A DNA stretch of 12,040 nucleotides, from NCBI GenBank assembly GCA_003160265.1, contig PLQY01000066.1, forward strand, positions 1-12,040. The letters run 5' to 3'. Both the position numbers and the translations under genes were made by a program. Below are positions 7,204-12,040 of the stretch, piece by piece (position 1 is the first letter of the stretch; every line of letters begins with the position of its first letter). Below the pieces are notes generated by a model. The model saw only the letters and a program-made list of their open reading frames with translations, was not told the origin of the DNA and did not search any database. This stretch comes from Peptococcaceae bacterium. GTDB taxonomy: Bacteria; Bacillota; DSM-12270; Thermacetogeniales; Thermacetogeniaceae.

Positions 7204-7447
7204 TCAGGCGGGGTTTTGCCTGTAGGCGCAGAGATCGTTCAGGACGCAGGAGGAGCAGTCCGGCCTCCGGGCGCTGCAGACCTGGCGGCCGTGAAATATT
7301 AACAGGTGATGCGCCAATCCCCACTCTTGCTCCGGGATCAGCGCCTTCAACTGCTGTTCGGTGCCCTCGGGCATCCTGGCTGTTGCCAGTCCCAGCCGGT
7401 TGGCGACCCGGACAATAACCCCGTCCCTATGTCAATGATGGGCAGGC
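7204..7447 (-). pseudogene. nth: Endonuclease III (Nth) 3' remnant, 5' part deleted
   Basis: Reading the minus strand, one frame with no start codon gives GVIVRVANRLGLATARMPEG, then a helical stretch, then LAHHLLIFHGR and the complete 4Fe-4S loop C-x6-C-x2-C-x5-C (VCSARRPDCSSCVLNDLC), ending CAYRQNPA and TGA at 7204-7206. This is the C-terminal third (about 70 of roughly 215 residues) of the base-excision repair enzyme Nth. Just upstream, a different frame reads KPRLPIID, matching the PALPVDTHV region with the catalytic Asp. A short insertion (about 5 bases) therefore also breaks the frame between the Asp and VRVANRLG. The helix-hairpin-helix with the catalytic Lys is missing; azlD ends at 7453 exactly where the fragment begins. 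The gene cannot make a working enzyme. Identification is firm. Confidence 0.85.
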
Positions 7448-7452
7448 GCGGT

Positions 7453-7779
7453 TTAGGGCATTCCGAAAGCCAGCCTGATCAGCATCAGGCAGATGATCCC
7501 GCAGAGAACGGTGAGAAAGATGTTCTTGAACCTGGCTGCCACGATCAGGGTCGGTACCGCTGCCAGCAGGTAGGTATTATCGAGCCGCAGAGCCAGGCTT
7601 CCATTCTGCAGCAGAATGTTCGGCACCAGAAGGGCGGACAGAACGGCGACCGGAACGAACCGCAGCCAGCGCCGGAAGCCTTCGGGGATCTCCATCCGGG
7701 AGAGCACCAGCATGGGGACCAGCCGCGCCAGGTAGGTGACGGCCAGCATCCCGATTACGACCCAGAAGAAGTTTTCCAT
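7453..7779 (-). CDS. azlD: AzlD family branched-chain amino-acid transport protein
   Basis: A 108-residue, four-helix membrane protein of the AzlD family, the small partner of AzlC in a two-component exporter of branched-chain amino acids and analogues. Recognisable features are the N-terminal helix followed by TYLARLVPMLVL, the segment RRWLRFVPVAVLSALLVP, and a hydrophobic C-terminus ending LAFGMP. The length is normal. Start: the ATG at 7779 gives MENFFWVVIG; it overlaps the end of azlC by 25 bases, as is common in this pair, so translation is probably coupled. The long open frame upstream of this start is only the shadow of azlC. The stop codon abuts the nth remnant, so a deletion seems to have joined the two. 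Confidence 0.88.
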   Translation of the reverse strand: MENFFWVVIGMLAVTYLARLVPMLVLSRMEIPEGFRRWLRFVPVAVLSALLVPNILLQNGSLALRLDNTYLLAAVPTLIVAARFKNIFLTVLCGIICLMLIRLAFGMP

Positions 7780-8537
7780 TTGCTCAACCCCATTCCAAGT
7801 GTGGCCGCAACTAGCGTCGCCAGGATGATGTTCCAACTCCCCTTGAGGAAGAGACCGAAGATCAGCGATAGGAAACCCGAAACAATGGCGGTAATCACCA
7901 GTTCCCGATTCTTGATCAGAGGGATCAGCAGGGCGATAAACATCGCCGGCAGGGCAAAGTCCAGCCCCAGCGCCTGGATGCCGCTCAGCCATCCACCGAG
8001 CAGGCCGCCCAGCAGCGACCCGGCATTCCAGGCCAGGTAAGGCGCCAGTTGCAGTCCGAAGATATAGGAGGGGGTTTTCGCCCCCTGGGCCAGCACCACC
8101 GACTCTATCGAAAAGGCTTCGTCGGTGAGACCGAAGGCCAGGACCAGCAGGCGGCTGATGCCTATTTTCTGGAGAAACGGCGCCACCGAAGCGCTGTACA
8201 GCACGTGCCTCAGATTGACCAGCCCGATGGTGGCGATGATGCTGAAGGGGTTGGCGCCTGCGGCAATCATGCTGACAGCGATGAACTGGGCTGCTCCGGC
8301 ATAGACGAAGAGGGACAGGGATACCGCCTGGAACAGGCTGAACCCGGCCTGCCTGGCCAGTATCCCGTAGGCGATGCCGATCGGCAGATAGCCGACCATG
8401 ATAGGAATGGAGACGGCAACGCCCTGCCAGAAGTCCTTGAGCCGGCGTTGCAATGCACCAGTTTTCCCGCCGCCTCGCCCCGGCCACGGTTTGTTCGTGG
8501 GGCTGCTTTCCACGGCAGGCGCCAAGAAATCATCCAT
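7755..8537 (-). CDS. azlC: AzlC family branched-chain amino-acid permease
   Basis: A 260-residue polytopic membrane protein of the AzlC (LIV-E) family, the main subunit of the AzlCD exporter. Family hallmarks are the early PIMVGYLPIGIAYGILARQAG, broken here into helix and loop, then SLFVYAGAAQFIA, NLRHVLYSAS, AFGLTDEAFS and a WNAGSLLGG segment. There are about seven to eight helices. The first roughly 35 residues (with SPTNKPWPGRGGGKTG) are hydrophilic and longer than usual. The ATG at 8537 has no clear ribosome site, so the true start may lie further in. A promoter-like TATAAT with an overlapping inverted repeat lies 77 bases upstream. It is followed by azlD with a 25-base overlap. No azlB/Lrp-type regulator gene is adjacent. 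Confidence 0.88.
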   Translation of the reverse strand: MDDFLAPAVESSPTNKPWPGRGGGKTGALQRRLKDFWQGVAVSIPIMVGYLPIGIAYGILARQAGFSLFQAVSLSLFVYAGAAQFIAVSMIAAGANPFSIIATIGLVNLRHVLYSASVAPFLQKIGISRLLVLAFGLTDEAFSIESVVLAQGAKTPSYIFGLQLAPYLAWNAGSLLGGLLGGWLSGIQALGLDFALPAMFIALLIPLIKNRELVITAIVSGFLSLIFGLFLKGSWNIILATLVAATLGMGLSKWKTSSGS

Positions 8538-8613
8538 ATCAGACCAGCCTTAAACCCAAAATGATTCCGGTTCGTCATTCCGGAGCGCACAAGCCAGTGG
8601 GCGCTACCATCCA

Positions 8614-8642
8614 ATTATATCGCAATACAAGCCCATTGTATT
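8614..8642 (-). promoter_or_regulatory. azlC promoter with overlapping inverted-repeat operator
   Basis: A perfect -10 TATAAT on the minus strand lies at 8619-8614. A perfect inverted repeat AATACAA-N5-TTGTATT (8624-8642) fills the spacer and the place of the -35 box, which is poor (AATACA). A symmetric site across the RNA polymerase footprint is what a repressor, or an activator compensating for the weak -35, would use. No regulator gene is adjacent, so the binder is unknown. Confidence 0.5.
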
Positions 8643-8661
8643 AACAGCACAAGAAAGCACT

Positions 8662-8690
8662 CAGCATTAAAACCCGATACTCTTTATAAT
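8662..8690 (+). promoter_or_regulatory. Possible promoter for the MBL-fold gene
   Basis: A perfect TATAAT lies at 8685-8690 on the plus strand, with no other -10 candidate nearby. The hexamer 17 bases upstream (CAGCAT) is a poor -35. If used, it leaves a leader of about 180 bases before the metallo-beta-lactamase gene. Confidence 0.35.
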
Positions 8691-8794
8691 GCACTCGGAA
8701 ACTAGTAAAATAGTGATATCGAGGATCAAGGAAACAACTGACGGTTGGCAACAGATTCAGAAGACAACCGCGGCGGGTCACTGGGAGAATTTTC

Positions 8795-8896
8795 ATGGCT
8801 ATAAGCAGGACGTTCAGCGTTAAAACAACTTTAAAAAATCAGAAGGAGGTGAAACCAGAGCTCATAAGAGCTCTGGGGCGTGATGAAATTGGCTGA
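8795..8896 (+). CDS. Putative 33-residue leader ORF overlapping the MBL-fold gene
   Basis: The ATG at 8795 lies seven bases after GGGAG, a good ribosome site. The frame reads MAISRTFSVKTTLKNQKEVK, then PELIRALGRDEIG and TGA at 8894-8896. It crosses the hairpin at 8855-8876 and ends 17 bases inside the next gene in another frame. No known domain; the peptide is basic. Translating it would melt the hairpin and carry ribosomes over the downstream start, so it may couple translation. It could also be a chance frame. Confidence 0.3.
   Translation: MAISRTFSVKTTLKNQKEVKPELIRALGRDEIG
8843..8882 (+). promoter_or_regulatory. Strong Shine-Dalgarno separated from its start codon by a perfect hairpin
   Basis: AAGGAGGTGA (8843-8852) is a near-perfect anti-16S match but lies 27 bases before the GTG at 8880. 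Between them is a perfect 9-base stem, CCAGAGCTC (8855-8863) with GAGCTCTGG (8868-8876), and the tetraloop ATAA. When folded, the linear gap shrinks to 2 + 3 bases, close to ideal spacing. The same arrangement is known for phage T4 gene 38. It has no following T-run, so it is not a terminator. Confidence 0.7.
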
Positions 8897-9623
8897 CGGT
8901 ATAGAAGTGCTGGAGTTGCCGTTCAAGAACCCGATGGGAGTGCAGGGCATAGTTAACCTGACGCTCATCTGGGACAAGGACACGGTAGTGTTGGCGGATA
9001 CGGGCTTCCCCGGCCAACTACCGCAGATCCGTGAAGCGATGGATCGGGCCGGTGTACCGTTCGACAGGCTCAGCAAGGTGATCATCACCCATCAGGACAT
9101 CGACCATATCGGAGGCCTGCCGGATATCCTGAAAGAGTCTGCCCATAAGGTGGAAGTGTTAGCCCATGAAATAGAGAAGCCGTACATAGAAGGCAGCAAG
9201 CCGCCGCTTAAAATGAACCCGGAGCGTCTGGCGAAAATGTTCGCCTCAATGCCGGCGGAACAACGCAAGCAGATGGAGGCCGTCTTCGCCAACCCGCCCA
9301 AGGCGGGCGTCGACACCACAGTCGCCGATGGAGAGGTGCTGCCATACTGCGGAGGGATCACGGTGGTCTTCACCCCGGGCCACACCACAGGTCATATCTC
9401 CCTGTACCTCAATCAGAGCAAGATCCTCGTCACTGGTGACGCCCTGGTTGCTGCAGACGGCGAGTTGCTCGGACCGAACCCGCAGGCAACATACGACATG
9501 GACCTGGCCTTGAAATCATTGAAAAAGCTCACGCAGTACGATATCGAAACGGTGGTCTGCTACCATGGGGGCGTCTACAAGAAGAACGCCAACAAGCGCC
9601 TGGCGGAGTTGGCCAACGGGTAA
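8880..9623 (+). CDS. Metallo-beta-lactamase-fold hydrolase
   Basis: A 247-residue MBL-fold enzyme, probably a cytoplasmic hydrolase of the glyoxalase-II/YflN-like subgroup; the substrate is unknown. The first metal-binding motif is THQDIDHIGG (70-79): H71, D75 and H76 fit, and D73 replaces the second His of the classic HxHxDH, as is common in this subgroup. Further ligands are H168 in FTPGHTTGHIS, D187 in VTGDAL and H229 in CYHGG. An insert of about 50 charged residues (about 100-145, KMNPERLAKM...EAVFANPP) lies between the first and second motifs and may form the substrate pocket. No signal peptide. Start: tandem GTG-ATG at 8880-8885; the ribosome site is remote and seems to be brought close by a hairpin. 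Monocistronic, ending at a bidirectional terminator. Confidence 0.85.
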   Translation: MMKLADGIEVLELPFKNPMGVQGIVNLTLIWDKDTVVLADTGFPGQLPQIREAMDRAGVPFDRLSKVIITHQDIDHIGGLPDILKESAHKVEVLAHEIEKPYIEGSKPPLKMNPERLAKMFASMPAEQRKQMEAVFANPPKAGVDTTVADGEVLPYCGGITVVFTPGHTTGHISLYLNQSKILVTGDALVAADGELLGPNPQATYDMDLALKSLKKLTQYDIETVVCYHGGVYKKNANKRLAELANG

Positions 9624-9661
9624 TACCGGATCGATCTTGATTGAAGGCGCCAGACAATAAG

Positions 9662-9700
9662 AAAACCAGCAACTGCATCGGGCAGCGTTGCTGGCTTTCT
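9662..9700. terminator. Bidirectional terminator between convergent genes
   Basis: CCAGCAAC (9666-9673) pairs with GTTGCTGG (9687-9694) around a 13-base loop that can pair further (TGC with GCA). On the minus strand the stem is followed by TTTTCTTATT, a good U-tract for the secreted-protein gene. On the plus strand CTTTCTT serves the MBL-fold gene, a weaker tract. Confidence 0.8.
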
Positions 9701-9712
9701 TGACGGAGTCTT

Positions 9713-10384
9713 TTATTGAGCTGGTGTCGGGGTCGGTGTTGGTGTCTGCTGAGGCGCCGACTGTTGATGCTGTCCGATGTTCTGGAGTTGGGTGACCCAA
9801 TTGCCTGAGTTGATGTTCTGCAGGATCTGGCTTTCCTGGGCCTGAGTCAGCTTGCCATTAGTGACGGCCTGAGATAACTGGCTCGTCACGCTGCTCAGGA
9901 TGGCGCTCTGGAGAGCGGCCACGGTTGTTCCCTTGGTCGAGGCCAGGGCAGCCACGGTCTGCCCGCCGCGCAGGGCGGAGATCACGGCCTGCGGGGTCAT
10001 GCCCAGGGTAGTGGCCAGGGGTTTCAGGGTCATGAAAGCCCCGCATCCCTTGCTGTTGCCGCCCTTCCTATTGCCGCCGAACCCAAGGAGCTGAAAGTTC
10101 CCCTTGCTGATCCTGGAGAGGATCTGGGTGGCCTGCGTCTGGGTTAGCTGACCGTTAGACACCGCCTGGTTCACCGTCTGGGTTTCGGCAGTCTGGATGT
10201 CGCCGGTCAGCGTTGACTGGCTGATATTCAGGGTGCTTGCCAGATTGCCCAGGAAGGTCTGGGACAGATTTTGCGTAGGCTGGGCCGGAGCGGTGCTAGT
10301 ATCCGCAAATGCGACACCAGCAGCGGTAGTACCCAGGACCGCCACGCCCAGAACGATTGCCAGCAACTTTTTGTTGAGTTTCAT
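9713..10384 (-). CDS. Secreted protein with two repeat domains and a Pro-Thr tail, function unknown
   Basis: A 223-residue exported protein. The signal peptide is clear: MKLNKK, then a hydrophobic core (7-22), then a probable cut after VAFA (residue 27). Two related domains follow: residues about 41-98 and about 119-200, each with a LA.TL.... start and a copy of QAVSNGQLTQTQATQIL or QAVTNGKLTQAQESQIL ahead of an I.[KS]GN[FW] end. A glycine-rich linker with the only cysteine (C114) joins them. The tail is QTPTPTPTPAQ. The composition is very rich in Gln, Thr, Ser and Ala. Similar short motifs (G.LTQ.QADQIL) occur in exported Firmicute proteins, but I cannot name a function; cell-wall or surface association is a guess. 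Start: ATG with AAAGGAGGCG just upstream, an excellent site. Upstream, CTGTA-N7-TACAG (10411-10427) is a small inverted repeat. Monocistronic. Confidence 0.8.
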   Translation of the reverse strand: MKLNKKLLAIVLGVAVLGTTAAGVAFADTSTAPAQPTQNLSQTFLGNLASTLNISQSTLTGDIQTAETQTVNQAVSNGQLTQTQATQILSRISKGNFQLLGFGGNRKGGNSKGCGAFMTLKPLATTLGMTPQAVISALRGGQTVAALASTKGTTVAALQSAILSSVTSQLSQAVTNGKLTQAQESQILQNINSGNWVTQLQNIGQHQQSAPQQTPTPTPTPAQ

Positions 10385-10551
10385 TTCTTTCGCCTCCTTT
10401 AATGTCTTGCCTCTGTAATCCTACTACAGTTTCCTGAGAGCAACGTGAATGGGAACTGAATGAATGCTAAGAATAACTGGACCAAAGTCAAAGCAAACGG
10501 GTTAGATTTTGTTGAGGCGGTTTATGTTGGGTTCAGCTTACCGGGCGCATA

Positions 10552-10586
10552 TAAAGAAAACGGCGGGGCTGATTGCTGGCCCCGCC
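10552..10586 (-). terminator. Rho-independent terminator at the end of the tRNA block
   Basis: A perfect 8-base GC stem, GGCGGGGC (10562-10569) with GCCCCGCC (10579-10586), and a 9-base loop. On the minus strand it is followed by GTTTTCTTTA, so it ends leftward transcripts from the tRNA/sigH side. It lies about 230 bases beyond the broken tRNA-fMet. Confidence 0.8.
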
Positions 10587-10814
10587 ACGCTTTAGCAAAA
10601 TCGAACAACACCTAATCCAATGGGTCTCGTTTTTGTTGGTATATGGCGTCTCGGATCTTTTCGAAAAGCTCTTGAGATCTGGCGCCAAGAATTCTTCTAA
10701 ACAATCCTTCCAGTACATAGAAAAATCCCTCCCCTGCTTGTGTTGCGTAAGTAAGCAGCGAAGGAATTCTGTTGTACCTGAATAGTCTAATTGAGGATTA
10801 ACGGATTAGGTTTA
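10587..10814. other. Stretch between the broken tRNA-fMet and the terminator
   Basis: No convincing intact gene. On the minus strand one frame ends with VLEGLFRRILGARSQELFEK, then IRDAIYQQKRDPLD and TAG at 10614-10612, just before the terminator. It looks like real coding sequence, but it has no start codon next to the GGGGAGGG ribosome-like site. A second frame starts at an ATG eight bases after that site (MYWKDCLEEF...) but reads through the terminator. One of the two may be a small gene split by a one-base shift. Confidence 0.3.
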
Positions 10815-10886
<72 letters not shown>

Positions 10887-10893
10887 GTTTAAT

Positions 10894-10978
10894 TGGTGGA
10901 GGGGGAAGGATTTGAACCTTCGTAGGCTGAGCCAACGGATTTACAGTCCGCCCCCATTAACCACTCGGGCACCCCTCC
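10894..10978 (-). tRNA. tRNA-Tyr (GTA)
   Basis: An 85-base tRNA with a long variable arm, as expected for bacterial tRNA-Tyr. Acceptor GGAGGGG pairs with CCCCTCC, followed by ACCA encoded in the gene. The anticodon loop holds GTA (complement of 10942-10944) and the T-loop is TTCAAAT. It lies between tRNA-Thr and the broken tRNA-fMet. Confidence 0.97.
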
Positions 10979-11012
10979 AGGTACTACCTGTCACTAAAAA
11001 ATATCAAATAAC

Positions 11013-11088
11013 TGGAGCCAGCGGAGGGACTTGAACCCACAACCTTACGATTACAAGTCGTATGCTCTACCAGTTGAGCTACGCCGGC
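11013..11088 (-). tRNA. tRNA-Thr (TGT)
   Basis: A 76-base tRNA with an encoded CCA end. Acceptor GCCGGCG pairs with CGCTGGC with one G-T pair. The anticodon loop CTTGTAA holds TGT (complement of 11053-11055) and the T-loop is TTCAAGT. First tRNA of the block, about 13 bases after the predicted transcription start of its own promoter. Confidence 0.97.
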
Positions 11089-11108
11089 CTTCGGTCAAGA
11101 CAAGTCGT

Positions 11109-11137
11109 ATTATACAACGGCTCGGTAGGGAGATCAA
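11109..11137 (-). promoter_or_regulatory. Sigma-A promoter of the tRNA block
   Basis: On the minus strand, TTGATC (-35, 11137-11132), a spacer of exactly 17 bases and a perfect TATAAT (-10, 11114-11109). It lies between sigH and tRNA-Thr, so the tRNAs can be made independently of sigH. Confidence 0.8.
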
Positions 11138-11167
11138 GCTTGCTGGAACCGCGGCTTGACGCCCTTT

Positions 11168-11821
11168 TTAGCGCTCTCTTTTTTCCAGATAGCGCTCCAG
11201 CTTCCGCTTCACCCGCTGTAGGGCGTTGTCGATCGACTTCACGTGGCGCTTCAGCTCGCAGGCCATCTCCTGGTAGGATTTACCTTCGAGGTACGACATC
11301 AGCACCTTCCACTCCAGAGAACTGAGGATCTCCCCCATCTTCTCTTCGATGTCGATGAACTCCTCGCGGCTGATGATCAACTCCTCCGGGTCGCTGATGC
11401 TGGTCCCGGAGATGATGTCCAACAAGGTGCGGTCTGAATCCTCGTCGTAGATCGGCTTATTTAATGATACGTAGGAGTTAAGGGGAATGTGTTTCTGGCG
11501 GGTCGCCGTTTTGATGGCAGTGATAATCTGCCGGGTAATGCAAAGCTCCGCAAACGCTCTGAAGGAGGAAAGCTTATCGCATCGGAAATCCCTGATCGCT
11601 TTAAAAAGACCAATCATTCCTTCTTGGATAATGTCTTCGCGGTCAGCACCGATCAGAAAGTAGGACCTCGCCTTGGCACGGACAAAATTCCTATACTTGT
11701 TGATCAAGTGCTCTTCGGCGACTGCATCCCCATCTTTGGCTAGTTCTACAGCATCTTCGTCCGGCATGTAAAGGTATGATTCGAATACCTCCTGCTGCGC
11801 GAGACTGTTCATTGTGTACAC
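11168..11821 (-). CDS. sigH: RNA polymerase sigma-H factor (sporulation/stationary phase)
   Basis: A 217-residue sigma-70-family factor, the usual length of sigma-H (218 in Bacillus subtilis), which directs early sporulation and stationary-phase genes. Region 2 is clear: NKYRNFVRAKARSYFLIGAD, then EDIIQEGMIGLFKAIRDF (62-79), then AFAELCITRQIITAIKTATR (89-108). Region 4 spans about 157-212 with LEGKSYQEMACELKRHVKSI as the helix-turn-helix and a basic end (KRKLERYLEKRER). Start: the GTG at 11821 lies four bases after GGGAGGC; the ATG three codons on (11812) lies about eleven bases after it. Both are possible and differ by only three residues. A perfect consensus promoter lies about 180 bases upstream, leaving a leader of roughly 170 bases. 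sigH next to a tRNA cluster is usual in Clostridia. No terminator is seen between sigH and the tRNAs, so some read-through is likely. Confidence 0.95.
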   Translation of the reverse strand: MYTMNSLAQQEVFESYLYMPDEDAVELAKDGDAVAEEHLINKYRNFVRAKARSYFLIGADREDIIQEGMIGLFKAIRDFRCDKLSSFRAFAELCITRQIITAIKTATRQKHIPLNSYVSLNKPIYDEDSDRTLLDIISGTSISDPEELIISREEFIDIEEKMGEILSSLEWKVLMSYLEGKSYQEMACELKRHVKSIDNALQRVKRKLERYLEKRER

Positions 11822-11863
11822 ATCGCCTCCCGTAAGCGTTTTGGTGGGTGTGAATCTGTAACA

Positions 11864-11889
11864 TCATGCAGTTTTGCTAATCATTAGCA
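11864..11889 (-). promoter_or_regulatory. 15-bp palindrome and six-codon leader ORF upstream of sigH
   Basis: TGCTAATCATTAGCA (11875-11889) is a perfect 7-1-7 inverted repeat in the sigH leader. On the minus strand it overlaps a tiny frame, AAGGGG then five bases then ATG ATT AGC AAA ACT GCA TGA (11884-11864). The palindrome could be an operator or, in RNA, a small hairpin covering the tiny start codon. Confidence 0.4.
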
Positions 11890-11997
11890 CCCCTTGCAAA
11901 AACAACTTCGAAGGCAATAACAGATGCTGGTGCCCAAATGGAATAATTGATATAGGGGGCTGTGAGCTTGTCTGTGTTTGTCCGCACAATTAAGCAA

Positions 11998-12026
11998 ATT
12001 ATACGTAAAGCAGTGATGATTGTCAA
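11998..12026 (-). promoter_or_regulatory. Perfect-consensus sigma-A promoter of sigH
   Basis: On the minus strand, TTGACA (12026-12021), a 17-base spacer and TATAAT (12003-11998): all twelve consensus bases with ideal spacing. The predicted start is near 11991. A promoter this strong implies that sigH output is controlled elsewhere (leader, repressor, translation or proteolysis). Confidence 0.85.
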
Positions 12027-12040
12027 GGCATAATTCCGGC

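Noticed and set aside
7306..8040. 244-codon plus-strand open frame
   Set aside because: It lies opposite azlC, azlD and nth. Its Pro/Gln/His-rich sequence has no domain, while the minus strand encodes clear membrane families.
7780..8487. Upstream part of the 344-codon minus-strand frame containing azlD
   Set aside because: Out-of-frame shadow of azlC. Only the last 108 codons match a family (AzlD).
10573..10785. 70-codon plus-strand frame
   Set aside because: It begins inside the terminator stem, has no ribosome site and is opposite more protein-like minus-strand frames.

Overview
The window looks like chromosomal DNA of an anaerobic, spore-forming Firmicute, most plausibly a Clostridia member of the Desulfotomaculum/Pelotomaculum type. 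This is an inference from four things: a sigma-H (sigH) gene beside a tRNA-Thr / tRNA-Tyr / tRNA-fMet cluster, strong AGGAGG-type ribosome sites, consensus sigma-A promoters, and a four-subunit cytoplasmic [NiFe] hydrogenase.

Layout, left to right. (1) 1-340: the 3' half of a tspO gene on the plus strand, split by a frameshift near 185-200. (2) 443-2571, minus strand: a small 4-TM SMR/EamA-type protein resembling ArnE flippase subunits, followed by a 557-residue polytopic membrane glycosyltransferase-like protein. Together they suggest lipid-linked sugar flipping and transfer. (3) 2572-3159: a long gene-poor stretch with two adjacent GC hairpins (possible IS200/IS605-type end), an AT palindrome, a decayed minus-strand reading frame and tandem TTCGAGG repeats. 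(4) 3160-7200, plus strand: a compact hydB-hydG-hydD-hydA operon for a group-3b-like NAD(P)-linked [NiFe] (sulf)hydrogenase. HydB and HydG form the electron-transfer/flavin module, HydD is the small and HydA the catalytic large subunit. (5) 7204-7447, minus strand: a 5'-deleted remnant of nth (endonuclease III) ending 3 bp from hydA. (6) 7453-8642, minus strand: azlC-azlD, a branched-chain amino-acid exporter, with a promoter overlapped by a perfect inverted repeat. (7) 8643-9623, plus strand: a metallo-beta-lactamase-fold hydrolase whose strong Shine-Dalgarno is separated from its start by a perfect hairpin. (8) 9666-10384: a bidirectional terminator and a minus-strand secreted two-repeat protein. 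(9) 10552-12040, minus strand: a sigH-tRNA block with a perfect-consensus promoter for sigH, an internal promoter for the tRNAs, intact tRNA-Thr and tRNA-Tyr, a tRNA-fMet that has lost its T-arm, and a terminator about 230 bp further on.

The gene content is mostly recognisable. The unusual features are the hairpin-bridged ribosome site, the disrupted initiator tRNA (a likely synteny breakpoint) and the number of broken genes (tspO, nth, tRNA-fMet and two decayed frames). These suggest a rearranged segment, or in the case of tspO possibly a sequencing error. I found no CRISPR array and no intact transposase, phage module or defence system. I do not see convincing evidence for a wholly new system; the best new leads are regulatory and structural.
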